A stretch of DNA of 64,000 nucleotides from an uncultured Ruminococcus sp. (lineage in GTDB: Bacteria; Bacillota; Clostridia; Oscillospirales; Ruminococcaceae), in assembly GCA_947345935.1 (NCBI GenBank), contig CAMZZN010000002.1, forward strand, positions 79,096 to 143,095, given 5' to 3'. Each line of letters starts with the position of its first letter. Position 1 is the first letter of the stretch. This document shows, in pieces, positions 1 to 9,166 of the stretch. The notes under the pieces were generated by a model. It searched no databases. It was given only the letters and a program-made list of their open reading frames with translations, and had not been told where the DNA came from. The position numbers and the translations under genes were made by a program.

Positions 1-1613
1 GACAGTTTCATTATCAGCGGATTTTTGCTGTTCAGATAGAGAACAGCGGAAGCGCTGCATTCGATCTCTTTTTCAAAATTATCCAGCATTTCTGAAAACA
101 TATCGTTTGCAGTTTCTTTTACCCTGCCGATATCTCTTTTTATCTCGCCGTCGGCATTTATGCTGTATATGGCGGCAAGCTGGCTGGGTGAGAAACTTTT
201 CAGCTGTGCAAGACAGTCATAGTCTGCAAGTGCGGAGGAAAACGTATTGAGCATAAATTTAAAATCTTCTTTATTTTCCGCATCTTCAAGCATATCGTCA
301 AGCAGAGACTTATTCATTTGCTCAACGGCGGCTTTATTTGTTTCGCCGAGTTTTTCTATCAAAGCCTTTTCGTAAACATAACAGGTGTTTACAAGCATCT
401 CATTTTTTTCGGCAAAAACAGGTCTTAGCTGACGGAAGGAATTGATGTCCGACGTATAGAAAACCGTATTCTGATAATGGGATAATCCGGCGCCGCTGAA
501 AATTCCAAGGCTTGTTTCAAAAGTAAAATACGGCATGAAAATGTCAAACAATCTATCGTTTTCTGTGGCTATAGATTTAAGCGCCGTTCCGTGCAGCGAA
601 ACTATTTTTTCGAGAAGCGCCGGTTTTTTTATGGAAAGTCGTTCAAGATATGAAGATATGCACTGAGAAATCTCTTCCCTCGCCTCAGAAAGCAGATCGT
701 CTTTGTAAAAATCCTCTCGTGACGCTGTCGGACGCAGTTTATCGGTATTGAAAAAGCACTTTACAAAGAACGCCCATTCAGGAAGAATAGAAGCTCCGTC
801 CTCGGTCAGCAGCATATTTTTCAGATATATCCGATGCTTGTTGACCGAAGCCGCCGACTGAGAATAAGGCAGAATATAGGCTGCACCGCTGAATAGTCCG
901 TTTTTTGAAACGAGTGGGATATAGTCAAGAAAATCGTACTCCACTCCGAATATCCTTCGTCCCATTTCAAGCGCATTTTCATGCTCGTCACTCTTAAAAG
1001 TTCCGAATAATACGTTTGCACGCACCTTAACGTTATCGGCTGACGAAATATAGATAGGATAGGGGATAGGCATACCGTAATATTTTATACTTTCCAGCAC
1101 TTCGTCAAATGTGCAAAGATCGGCATGAGATTCGGAAACGGTTATTATTATCTCCGTTCCGATCTCCATATCGCTTTGTATCTCCTTTACGTCATATCTT
1201 CCGTCGGAAAAACCGTGCCATTCAAGTACCTTGTCGGATTGCTTGAACGACCGTGTTCTGAGTATGATTTCATCGGTCACTATAAAGCAGGAAAGCAAAC
1301 CTATTCCGAAACGACCGATAAAGGCTCCGTTATCCGAGCGTTTTGAGGATTCTCCTATTACTGAAATAAATTTATGTATTTCTTCCTCGGTAAGTCCGCA
1401 GCCATTGTCTCTGAAGCTCAGAGATTTATTGGTTTCAACAAATATGTTTATTTCGGGGGAGGAGTAATCCTTGTCGATATTTTTCCTGAGACTGACGGCG
1501 TCAACCGCATTTTGCAGAAGTTCACGCAGAAATACCTTTGGCGTACTGTAGAGATGATTGGAAAGGATATCTATCATTCCGCCGAGATTAACATTAAAAT
1601 GATGTTCGTTCAT
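1..1613 (-). CDS. HSP90-family chaperone, partial (C-terminus beyond window)
   Basis: The reading frame is open from an ATG at 1613 to the left edge, giving about 537 residues. The N-terminal GHKL ATPase signatures are clear: ELLQNAVDA near residues 31-39 (catalytic Glu and Mg-binding Asn), DNGCG near 69-73, and GRFGIG near 100-105. A TASRE element further on matches the middle-domain catalytic loop of HSP90. The start is supported by AAAGGTG about 5 bases upstream. It is more divergent from classical HtpG than I would expect (for example GLLSCF where HtpG has GFYSAF), so it may belong to the shorter divergent HSP90-like family of Firmicutes and Actinobacteria rather than be htpG itself. The client is unknown. 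Family assignment is firm, subfamily is inference. Confidence 0.85.
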   Translation of the reverse strand, partial: MNEHHFNVNLGGMIDILSNHLYSTPKVFLRELLQNAVDAVSLRKNIDKDYSSPEINIFVETNKSLSFRDNGCGLTEEEIHKFISVIGESSKRSDNGAFIGRFGIGLLSCFIVTDEIILRTRSFKQSDKVLEWHGFSDGRYDVKEIQSDMEIGTEIIITVSESHADLCTFDEVLESIKYYGMPIPYPIYISSADNVKVRANVLFGTFKSDEHENALEMGRRIFGVEYDFLDYIPLVSKNGLFSGAAYILPYSQSAASVNKHRIYLKNMLLTEDGASILPEWAFFVKCFFNTDKLRPTASREDFYKDDLLSEAREEISQCISSYLERLSIKKPALLEKIVSLHGTALKSIATENDRLFDIFMPYFTFETSLGIFSGAGLSHYQNTVFYTSDINSFRQLRPVFAEKNEMLVNTCYVYEKALIEKLGETNKAAVEQMNKSLLDDMLEDAENKEDFKFMLNTFSSALADYDCLAQLKSFSPSQLAAIYSINADGEIKRDIGRVKETANDMFSEMLDNFEKEIECSASAVLYLNSKNPLIMKL

Positions 1614-1654
1614 TTTTTCACCTTTTTACTGTAGTTTACTGACAACGTTATATA

Positions 1655-1813
1655 ATACTAATCTCCACAATAACAACAGACAAACTTTTGGCACAAATTC
1701 CGTCATGCTGCGTCGAACATCCTTGATAGACGGAATCCTGCCTTGCGGCGTTCTCCTTGCCTGACAAAATTTCTGCCTGTAATTTTGTCTAATAACATTT
1801 TGGGGATTAGTAT
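1655..1813. repeat. MITE-like or structured element with imperfect terminal inverted repeats
   Basis: The gap between the HSP90 gene and folC begins and ends with an inverted repeat: ATACTAATCTCCA at 1655-1667 and TGGGGATTAGTAT at 1801-1813, 12 of 13 matching, with weaker pairing continuing inward over about 31 bases. Two further hairpins lie inside: AATTCCGTC/GACGGAAT, and GACAAAATT/AATTTTGTC near 1764-1791. No ORF is visible. It could be a small non-autonomous mobile element or a folded leader RNA for the HSP90 gene. I saw no second copy in this window. Confidence 0.4.
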
Positions 1814-1880
1814 AAATTTGCTGTCAGTAATATTTTACCACATTTTTTGTCAATGTGCAATAGTTTTTATTTAATTGTTA

Positions 1881-1930
1881 AAAACAGCGCCGCACAATGA
1901 AATGATATCACAATTGTGCGGCGCTGTTTT
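1881..1930 (-). terminator. Intrinsic terminator of the folT-folC operon
   Basis: A perfect 18-bp stem (AAAACAGCGCCGCACAAT at 1881-1898 with its complement at 1913-1930) and a 14-base loop sits just past the folC stop codon. On the minus strand the stem ends in a short T run. The A/T flanks on both sides suggest it may work in both directions. Confidence 0.85.
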
Positions 1931-1937
1931 GTATTTA

Positions 1938-3215
1938 TTAACCCGGCAGGTTTTCAATAACTTTTATAAACTCTCTGTACATATAGAGAGAACCCAGGGC
2001 GATAAGCGGTATATTCTGCTTTTTGGCGTATTCGTATGCGGCGATGACGCCTTCTTCAAATTTTGTAAAATAGATTGCCGGAATCCCTTTGGCATTAAAC
2101 GAATCTGCCAGCAGTCTGCTGTCAAGAGCACGTGGATTATCCGGTGTGACGGCAAACGCTTTGTCGGTCAGATCGCCCAGCATATCAGCGTAAAGGCTAT
2201 ACTCCTTATCAGCCATTACACCAATGAGAAGAGCAACTTTTTTCTCTGAACAAAGGCGAATGCTTTCGGCGGCACAGTTTATGCCGTCTGGATTATGAGA
2301 ACCGTCAAAAATCACAAGGGGATCGTTTTTGAGTACCTCAAATCGTCCGTGCCATTTTGCTTCTTCAAGACCTGCTCTGACGTCATCGTCGGTTATATCC
2401 ATACCACGCTTCCTCAGAACTTCAACTGCTGTCAGTACATTTGCAGCATTATAAAGTTGATAAGTTCCGGTAAGGCGAATATGCATTCTGCCGAATCCCC
2501 TAAAGCAGAAATCCGTGCCGCCGACAGAACAGTAAACATCGGATATCCGGCTGAGGTCTGTTCGGTAAAGCTCTGAACCGGCTTTTTTTGCGGCTTCGGC
2601 TATCACTCTATCTGCATCAGGATCATTTCCCCCGAAAAGAACAGGGCATCCTGGACGTATGATTCCGGACTTGTGACTTGCAATCTCCTCGGGAGTGTTG
2701 CCGAGAAAACTGCAATGGTCTTTTTGAACGTTTGTGATTACGGAGAGCAGGGGGGATTCAAGGACGTTGGTAGAATCAAGATCACCGCCCATTCCGCATT
2801 CGACAACAGCAACATCACAGTTTTTTTCTGCGAATAATTTGTAGGCGGCAGCGGTAAGAACTTCAAATTCAGTTGGTTTGTCATTTATGCTTTCGCAAAG
2901 GGGAGTAAGCGAGCATATGAGTTCTCCGAATTCCTCACGGGAGATCTCGGCGCCGTTGATGCGAAAGCTGTCAGTGACTTCTGTAATTGCAGGGGAAGAA
3001 AAACTGCCTGTAAGATATCCGGCTGCTTTCAGGATGGAACAAAGCATAGCTCCGAATGAACCTTTTCCGTTTGTGCCCGATATATGAACGGTCTTTACTT
3101 TGTTCTGCGGATTGCCCAACAGCGACAAGATCCGGCTGATGCGTTCAAGACCCAGCTTGCTCCCTCTGAGTGAGGCGGTTTTCAGATATTCCAGGGCGTT
3201 GTCGTAAGCTGTCAC
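1938..3215 (-). CDS. folC: Bifunctional folylpolyglutamate synthase / dihydrofolate synthase
   Basis: 425-residue Mur-ligase-like ATP-dependent enzyme that adds glutamate to dihydropteroate and tetrahydrofolate, trapping folates in the cytoplasm. The P-loop HISGTNGKGSFGAM lies near residues 44-57 and the family motif ECGMGGDLDSTN near 138-149. A GSHNPDG motif near 300 marks the C-terminal glutamate ligase domain. The start codon is GTG (3213-3215) inside the sequence GTGA, which overlaps the TGA stop of the upstream folT, so translation is probably coupled. Together the two genes take up and retain folate. Confidence 0.95.
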   Translation of the reverse strand: MTAYDNALEYLKTASLRGSKLGLERISRILSLLGNPQNKVKTVHISGTNGKGSFGAMLCSILKAAGYLTGSFSSPAITEVTDSFRINGAEISREEFGELICSLTPLCESINDKPTEFEVLTAAAYKLFAEKNCDVAVVECGMGGDLDSTNVLESPLLSVITNVQKDHCSFLGNTPEEIASHKSGIIRPGCPVLFGGNDPDADRVIAEAAKKAGSELYRTDLSRISDVYCSVGGTDFCFRGFGRMHIRLTGTYQLYNAANVLTAVEVLRKRGMDITDDDVRAGLEEAKWHGRFEVLKNDPLVIFDGSHNPDGINCAAESIRLCSEKKVALLIGVMADKEYSLYADMLGDLTDKAFAVTPDNPRALDSRLLADSFNAKGIPAIYFTKFEEGVIAAYEYAKKQNIPLIALGSLYMYREFIKVIENLPG

Positions 3216-3772
3216 TTTTTCACTCTTTCAAGCTGATCTGAAAAAGCTTTGTTTTTCAGCAGCAGATAAATAATATAGAATTCTAGTATTCCTATTCCAA
3301 TGTACAGCGGTATTCTGAGAAGCAGCACTTGTACAGGCGTATGAAAATATAAATACATACCTATTGATTTTAACAGCATAGAGCCTGTTGCATGAGCGGC
3401 AAGAACGGAAAGAGCTGTTCTGGGACATTTATTCATCTTTGAAAGAAGAATAGATACAAGTCCTGAAACGAATCCGATAGAAGCCGCACCTATAGTTATG
3501 ACCGGGTTAATAGAGTAGCCCACCAGGAGACATCCGATCAGGTCTGCGCCGGCGCCGACGGCTGCTCCGATAAACGGTCCGAAAAATATTCCTGCCATGA
3601 GAAGCGGCAGGTTCTCAAAGCTGATTCGGATGCTAGTTCCGATGTTGAAAGCCAGCACCTTTCCGAGCACGATGCTCATGGCGATGAACAGCGCTGATAC
3701 AACCAGCACACGGGTGTTGCCGAAGAGTCTGAGACTCTTAACAGCGGAAGTTGTCTTGTTTGTTGAATTCAT
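3212..3772 (-). CDS. folT: Folate-specific ECF transporter S component
   Basis: 186-residue membrane protein with about six hydrophobic segments, matching the folate-family substrate-binding subunit of energy-coupling-factor transporters (GIFFGPFIGAAVGAGADLIG and GYSINPVITIGA are typical). It would pair with a shared EcfA/EcfA'/EcfT module that is not in this window. The reading frame opens 9 codons earlier, but AAGGAGG sits 8 bases before the ATG at 3772, so I chose that start. It overlaps folC by 4 bases. A candidate THF riboswitch and a promoter precede it, which supports folate as substrate. Confidence 0.88.
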   Translation of the reverse strand: MNSTNKTTSAVKSLRLFGNTRVLVVSALFIAMSIVLGKVLAFNIGTSIRISFENLPLLMAGIFFGPFIGAAVGAGADLIGCLLVGYSINPVITIGAASIGFVSGLVSILLSKMNKCPRTALSVLAAHATGSMLLKSIGMYLYFHTPVQVLLLRIPLYIGIGILEFYIIYLLLKNKAFSDQLERVKK

Positions 3773-3839
3773 AAAAAATACCTCCTTTTCCTCACTCATA
3801 TGACAAGAAAAGAAGGCATAATGCTTTTAATTGTCCTAT

Positions 3840-3956
3840 GAAGCGGGATGCAAGATGCGAATCGCAGCCGCATGGCTTTCGTCCGCCGGACAACTCCCCG
3901 TCCCGGCAGCACTGGAATACCGGATCTCCGGTATAGCGAACACACCTTTACTCTTC
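3840..3956 (-). promoter_or_regulatory. Probable tetrahydrofolate (THF) riboswitch upstream of folT
   Basis: On the minus strand the leader begins GAAGAGUA and ends UUGCAUCCCGCUUC, closely resembling the conserved ends of the THF riboswitch (GGAGAGUAGA ... UUGCAUCCGCUCC). P1 would be GAAG/CUUC, P2 GGUGUG/CGCAUC, and P2b UCGC/GCGA, with an internal perfect hairpin AUACCGG-AGAU-CCGGUAU. THF riboswitches are known to sit before folT genes. No strong terminator lies between it and the ribosome binding site, so control may be at translation. The match was made by eye from memory of the consensus. Confidence 0.6.
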
Positions 3957-3994
3957 AGTGATAATGTCGGCATAATTTTTAATGCCGCATATTT

Positions 3995-4023
3995 ATTATA
4001 CTCCCGCAATTATGAATTGTCAA
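3995..4023 (-). promoter_or_regulatory. Sigma-A-type promoter of folT-folC
   Basis: On the minus strand a TTGACA (4018-4023) and TATAAT (3995-4000) are separated by exactly 17 bases. Both hexamers match consensus. Transcription would begin near 3988 and include a CGGCAT/ATGCCG hairpin and the riboswitch. Confidence 0.85.
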
Positions 4024-4119
4024 TACGGAACATTGGTGAAATCATTCGTTTATTACGTATCTATTTTGTGCGTTTTCGACTATAAAACGGAAAATTATGC
4101 AGTATGCAGGAAAAATCTG

Positions 4120-4148
4120 TTGACAATACGTAAAAAAAGTGATATACT
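4120..4148 (+). promoter_or_regulatory. Promoter of the HTH-cupin-acyl-CoA synthetase gene
   Basis: TTGACA at 4120-4125 and TATACT at 4143-4148 with a 17-base spacer. Confidence 0.85.
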
Positions 4149-4161
4149 AATTCTTATGTAA

Positions 4162-4180
4162 GCGTATACGCAAAGTATAC
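4162..4180. promoter_or_regulatory. Candidate operator palindrome
   Basis: Just after the -10 box lie a perfect palindrome GCGTATACGC (4162-4171) and a second GTATAC (4175-4180), so two GTATAC half-sites are 11 bases apart. The gene downstream encodes its own HTH domain, so autoregulation at this site is a reasonable inference. Confidence 0.45.
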
Positions 4181-4238
4181 AATATGTATAAATTCAGCAT
4201 AAAAATCAGCTGATTTTACAGAAAGGAGCAGGCTTACT

Positions 4239-6545
4239 ATGAGTAATTTATTAAATCCGGAATTTAAGATAAGAGAGGTCGCTGAGCGAATTAGAGCTAC
4301 ACGTGAGTCGGTAGGTCTGACCCCTGAGGAAATGGCTGAAAAAGTAGGAATGACATCCTTTGAATATCTTGCCTATGAGGGTGGGGCAAAGGATTTCAGT
4401 TTCTCGTTTATCTATAAATTCGCAGGCGCAACAGGCGTTGAGATCACTGATCTCATGGAGGGCGAATCCCCTCATATCAATAGTTTTGATATTACGAGAA
4501 AAGGTGAAGGTCTGCCCATTGCACGCCGAAAGGGTCTTACCTATCAGCGTCTTGCCCCGAACTTCAGAAACAAAATCGGAGAACCGTTCCTTGTTACGAT
4601 TCCATATGTTGATGAAAAGTTCAGAGTTGCCCATCCTCATACCCATGAGGGACAGGAAATGGATATTGTTGTAAGCGGTCAGCTTAAAGTTCAGGTCGGA
4701 GATAATATCGAGATCCTGAATGAGGGAGACTCTATATATTATGACAGTTCAGAACCCCACGACGAATGGGCTGTAGGCGGCAGCGAGTGCAAATTCTATG
4801 CCGTTGTATTCGGTGCAAACGCTCCGCAGAGAGCTATCCAGCACCTTGATCCCGTTATTCTGCCCGGTGTTACAAACTTCGATCTTGCAAAGGTGGAAAA
4901 TCCTGTTGCAGATAAATTTGTGGAAGTTGAAACCGATGAAAACGGCGCAATGAAGAATATCCGCTTCAAGAACGTTGAATCATTTAATTTTGGCTTTGAT
5001 GTTGTCGATGTTCTTGCCGAAAAGAATCCTGACAAGTGCGCTCTCATTTATGTTTCCAACGAAATGGAAGAAAAGCGCTTTACGTTCAGCGATATCAAGA
5101 AATACTCCAATCAGGCGGCTAATTATTTCCGTTCAATGGGAATCCGCAAAGGCGACAGAGTAATGCTCGTCCTCAAAAGACACTATCAGTTCTGGTTTGC
5201 AATCAATGCGCTCCATAAGCTTGGCGCTATAGTAATTCCGGCTACAAATCAGCTTGTTCAGCATGATTTCACATATCGTTTCCAGGCAGCCGACGTAAAA
5301 GCTATCGTCTGCACAGGAGACGGCGATGTTGCACATCAGGTCGATCTTGCCGTTGAGGAATGCGGTATGAACATCATTAAGATGATGGCGCACGGTCAGC
5401 GTGACGGATGGTTCAGCTTCGACGAAGGCATTAAGGGTTGCAGCGACGTATTTGAACGTCCCACTGATCCGAACGAACTCTCCTGCGGTCATGAGCCTAA
5501 CCTCATGTACTTCACTTCAGGAACCACAGGCTATCCTAAAATTGCGGCGCACAGTCATCTGTATGCGCTCGGTCACTTTGTGACAGCCCGCTACTGGCAC
5601 AATGTCGATCCTAACGGCATTCATTTTACTATCTCCGATACGGGCTGGGGTAAGGCTCTCTGGGGCAAACTCTACGGTCAATGGCTCAGCGAGACCTGCG
5701 TTTTCGTTTATGACTTTGACCGCTTTGACGCAAATAAGATCCTGCCTATGTTCGCAAAGTACGGTATAACTACTTTCTGCGCTCCACCCACAATGTTCAG
5801 ATTCTTTATCAAAGAAGATCTGTCAAAGTTTGATCTCAGCAGCATCAAGTATGCGACAGTAGCCGGAGAAGCTCTTAATCCGGAAGTATACAATCAGTTC
5901 CTCAAGGCAACGGGAGTAAAGCTCATGGAAGGCTTCGGTCAGACTGAAACAACTCTCGTTATAGGAAATTTCGTAGGTATGACGGCTCGTCCCGGTTCTA
6001 TGGGCAAGCCTAATGTACAGTATGATGTTGACATTGTTGATCCGGAAGGAAATCCTGTAAAACCCGGCGAGACAGGTGAGATAGTTATACGCACCGACAA
6101 GAATACGCCTCCCGGACTTTTCCTGGAATACTATAATGACGAGGAAAAGACAACGGAAGCATGGCATGACGGAATTTATCATACGGGCGACACCGCCTGG
6201 AAGGATGAGGACGGCTATTATTGGTATGTCGGACGTGTTGACGACGTTATTAAGTCGTCCGGCTATCGTATCGGACCATTTGAGATCGAAAGCGTTATTA
6301 TGGAACTTCCGTATGTTCTGGAATGCGGCGTAAGCGCTGCTCCCGATCCTATAAGAGGTCAGGTCGTAAAGGCTTCTATCGTTCTCACTAAGGGAACTGT
6401 CGGAACTGATGAACTGAAAAAGGAGATCCAGAATTACGTCAAGGAGCATACTGCTCCTTATAAATATCCGAGGATCGTTGAGTTCCGTGACGAACTTCCA
6501 AAGACTATCAGCGGAAAGATCAGAAGAGTTGAACTTAAAGGTTAA
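4239..6545 (+). CDS. HTH-cupin-acyl-CoA synthetase fusion protein
   Basis: 768 residues in three modules. Residues 10-75 look like an XRE-type HTH (RIRATRESVGLTPEEMAEKV). Residues 125-195 form a cupin with PHTHEGQEMD and EPHDEW metal-ligand motifs, as in XRE-cupin regulators. Residues 250-768 are an adenylate-forming enzyme: TSGTTGYPK near 425 (P-loop), GFGQTETT near 565, TGDTAW and GRVDDVIKSSGYRI (hinge), and TISGKIRRVEL at the end with the catalytic Lys. It most resembles medium-chain acyl-CoA or acetyl-CoA synthetases; the substrate cannot be read from sequence. RBS GAAAGGAG precedes the ATG by about 8 bases. It stands alone between its own promoter and a terminator. A protein joining DNA binding, ligand sensing and acyl activation could act as a substrate-responsive autoregulator. 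Confidence 0.92.
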   Translation: MSNLLNPEFKIREVAERIRATRESVGLTPEEMAEKVGMTSFEYLAYEGGAKDFSFSFIYKFAGATGVEITDLMEGESPHINSFDITRKGEGLPIARRKGLTYQRLAPNFRNKIGEPFLVTIPYVDEKFRVAHPHTHEGQEMDIVVSGQLKVQVGDNIEILNEGDSIYYDSSEPHDEWAVGGSECKFYAVVFGANAPQRAIQHLDPVILPGVTNFDLAKVENPVADKFVEVETDENGAMKNIRFKNVESFNFGFDVVDVLAEKNPDKCALIYVSNEMEEKRFTFSDIKKYSNQAANYFRSMGIRKGDRVMLVLKRHYQFWFAINALHKLGAIVIPATNQLVQHDFTYRFQAADVKAIVCTGDGDVAHQVDLAVEECGMNIIKMMAHGQRDGWFSFDEGIKGCSDVFERPTDPNELSCGHEPNLMYFTSGTTGYPKIAAHSHLYALGHFVTARYWHNVDPNGIHFTISDTGWGKALWGKLYGQWLSETCVFVYDFDRFDANKILPMFAKYGITTFCAPPTMFRFFIKEDLSKFDLSSIKYATVAGEALNPEVYNQFLKATGVKLMEGFGQTETTLVIGNFVGMTARPGSMGKPNVQYDVDIVDPEGNPVKPGETGEIVIRTDKNTPPGLFLEYYNDEEKTTEAWHDGIYHTGDTAWKDEDGYYWYVGRVDDVIKSSGYRIGPFEIESVIMELPYVLECGVSAAPDPIRGQVVKASIVLTKGTVGTDELKKEIQNYVKEHTAPYKYPRIVEFRDELPKTISGKIRRVELKG

Positions 6546-6557
6546 ATAATATAAAGA

Positions 6558-6588
6558 AAAGCGGCGGTCATTAACTGACCGCCGCTTT
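6558..6588. terminator. Bidirectional terminator between convergent genes
   Basis: A 13-bp perfect stem AAAGCGGCGGTCA / TGACCGCCGCTTT with a 5-base loop, between the acyl-CoA synthetase stop (plus) and the solute-binding-protein stop (minus). Confidence 0.85.
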
Positions 6589-6624
6589 CCTATTGGAGAT
6601 ATTGTAAATTGAAGATGTCTTATT

Positions 6625-9147
6625 TTATCCGAAATTTTCCGAAAGGTAGATAGAAATACGATTTTGTAACATATATGCACATTCATCCGGAGTTATTTCA
6701 TTGTGGAATAAACGCTGAAGCTCTTCATGATAAATGTCATATACATCATTATACTTTTCCTTATCTTCATTTGTGGCATTGTCAATATCGTAAGATAAAA
6801 CAGCGCCGGCAATGTATTTATCAACAATTGCTATGTCATCATCCGTTAAATTTCCAAGTTCGATATACTTCACGTTACCGTTTTCGTCCAAATATCCGGT
6901 GGGGTAGAGGTAGCCGGTATAATTTTCGTATCCGACTGAATATTCATTGTTCTGCGGTTCCTGGTCATTTTTCCTGTATATCTCAAGACCGCTGTTCGTG
7001 ACCGGGAATCCGGCTCCTGTATTATATGCGTTCTTACAGCATTTGTCGCTTAGTTGATACTTTATGAACTCCCAGGCAAGTTCTTTGTTTTCCGAGCATT
7101 CCGGAATAGCAAACTGACGATTCCGAAAGCTGAATACAGCCGTATCCATTTTTCCGTCTACTTCGCCAAGTACGGTAACGTCTTCATTGCCGAAAGTTCC
7201 TTTTATTTGATATAAATAATTCATGTATCTGCTGATGTGGCTGTTGTTTAAAAGCACCTTATTCTCGATATACCGGCATTGCTGATCTATCCACTGCTGC
7301 TGTCTCTCCTCCTCGGAGGGTTCTTCATAAACGTAATTTTCATCAGGTTCAGGATCGGGCTCGCCTGCCTGACAGTATTCAAGAAATCGGAGGAACTGCG
7401 GCGAATCAAAGTGACATTCAGCTTTGTCTATGTCCATCCAGTGCCAAAGGCTTATAATGCCTGATCTGCTATACTGCGTCTTATAGCTTTCGTCCTGGGC
7501 TTCTCTGCCAAGTATATTGCTTTCGTTTTCGATATAATCCATGTAGGTATCAAAATCCCATTCTTTTACATCCTTGACAAATTTTGTTTTTGCAGTATTT
7601 GGAAGTAAAAGGCTGAAATTTGTCGGAATTGAATAAATATGACCGTCAAAGTATTCGTCTACGGCGTTCAGCAGACTGGGGACAAAGCTTTCACGGGTAA
7701 GGGTATCGTCCTTGTCCATAAAATCGTAAAGATCGCATAGAGCGCCCATGCCGGCAAGATCAATTCCGCCGCAAACTCCGGTGGGGGAGTTTCCGCCGTC
7801 AAGAACCAATATATCCGGCAGATCTCTTTTTGTAACATCTTGTCTGAATTTATTGACGGCTGCGTCGTGAGCGTCATCTAATTTTTTAAAGTAAGCTTCC
7901 ATCGCTTCGTCGTCGTTGAAGTCCATATTCTGCGGAACAGGATTATTTTCATTATAATATTTTACCTTGATGCGGCAGTTGCTGTTGTTGTCGTTAAAAT
8001 CTTCAACGACGGAGCTGAAAAATTCATCTTCATTGAACATTCCGACAGTTATTGTCAGAATATTTTCAAGTTCTGCCGGATCGCACTGCGTGAAGCTTTT
8101 GAGACTGACCGACCAGTCACTGTAATTGGTGATCGGAACAATAAATTCACCGTCAGAGCCAATGGCAAAGTCTGAAAAATTGCTGGAATTAAGTCCGGCT
8201 GCGTTAAGGCTGAAAAGTGATTCTATGGTATTGTTATCTGATCTTATGCCGTAGATCGTTGTCATAGAGCTGACATACATCGAGTAGTCTCCAGAACCGG
8301 GAACGATATCGTACGATACAGTTTCCGGAAACTTATATGTCAGATCTGTTTTTTCAGCTTTTCCCTCAGAATTTACTTTACAGAACTGTACGATTTCGTC
8401 GTTGGTACGGACAGCGCATATTATATTTCCGTCCTTATCCAAACCGATACTTTCGGCAGAACAGCCGTCATCAACGGTAAGTTCATTGATGTAAGTACCG
8501 TCGATTGAGAATACCTCGTATGTTCCGTTGATGCTTACCACTAATGTTTTTCCGTCCGAAGCCATTCCGCTTATTGCGGTATCCCTTTCAGGCGTTACTG
8601 GACAGCTTATTATATCGTTTGCAGTGACCACGTTTCCGTCGGGGGCGTAGGTGTATATCCGGAAACTGTAGCTTGCGGCTACGTCATATTCTTCCTGGCT
8701 GTAGTCGGGGGATGATGTGTCAGGGGCGGGGAGATCGCCGTAATCCACGTTGTTTACAAAAGCCACGGCAGTTCCGTCGTCAAGTACGGTGATATTGTAG
8801 TTTGCACCAACGTTAAAGTCGGGATAATCTACTTCTTTGAATTCCGTAAAGTCACGGTCAGTGATCCAGAACTGCGGAGATTTTTTTCCTGCGCCTAACA
8901 GAAGATAATTGCTTCCGCCGTTAAAAACGTTGGAGCAGTAGATCATATTCATATCCGTAGGAATCTCAAGAGATTTTCTTTTGTATGCCACATCCGTAAG
9001 CTTTACGGCAGACATTCCCTCAGCGTCCGGAATTTCATTTCAGGAAACGCCGCCGCTGTTTTTGTTTTTATCTTTATTTTTGCTTTCACATGAAAAGCAC
9101 GCTGTGCAGACTGTCAGTGCAGAGATAAATGCAAGTAATTTTTTCAT
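6625..9147 (-). pseudogene. Large solute-binding lipoprotein interrupted by an in-frame TGA at codon 36
   Basis: From an ATG at 9147 (AAAGG about 10 bases upstream) the frame encodes a lipoprotein signal, MKKLLAFISALTVCTACFSC, then reaches TGA at 9042-9040. The same frame reopens at once and runs to 6625, so the downstream part (next ATG 9015, 796 residues) lacks a signal and a proper ribosome binding site. The body matches the neighbouring paralogue at 9167-11581 throughout, ending in nearly the same RISIYLSE motif. About residues 50-360 look like a repeat-rich propeller-type domain. The rest resembles an ABC-type extracellular solute-binding protein (family 1). No permease or ATPase is adjacent. 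The nonsense codon may be a genuine inactivation, a sequencing error, or less likely recoding. Confidence 0.8.
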
Positions 9148-9166
9148 TCTAATCAACCTTTCTTAA

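Noticed and set aside
1125..1634. Overlapping plus-strand frames at the left end
   Set aside because: Antisense to the HSP90 ATPase domain, which is clearly conserved on the minus strand.
3843..4007. Pairing of GCGGGA and TCCCGC as the closing stem of the folT leader
   Set aside because: The first arm falls inside the spacer of the folT promoter and would not be transcribed. The shorter 3840-3956 fold is used instead.
5823..6686. Long open frame of 287 codons on the minus strand within the acyl-CoA synthetase gene
   Set aside because: Lies wholly antisense to conserved AMP-binding motifs, has no ribosome binding site, and the product shows no recognisable features. It is a shadow frame.
9000..9045. 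Selenocysteine or other recoding at the TGA of the solute-binding gene
   Set aside because: No convincing hairpin follows the TGA, the paralogue has no Cys at this place, and the site is in a linker after the signal peptide.
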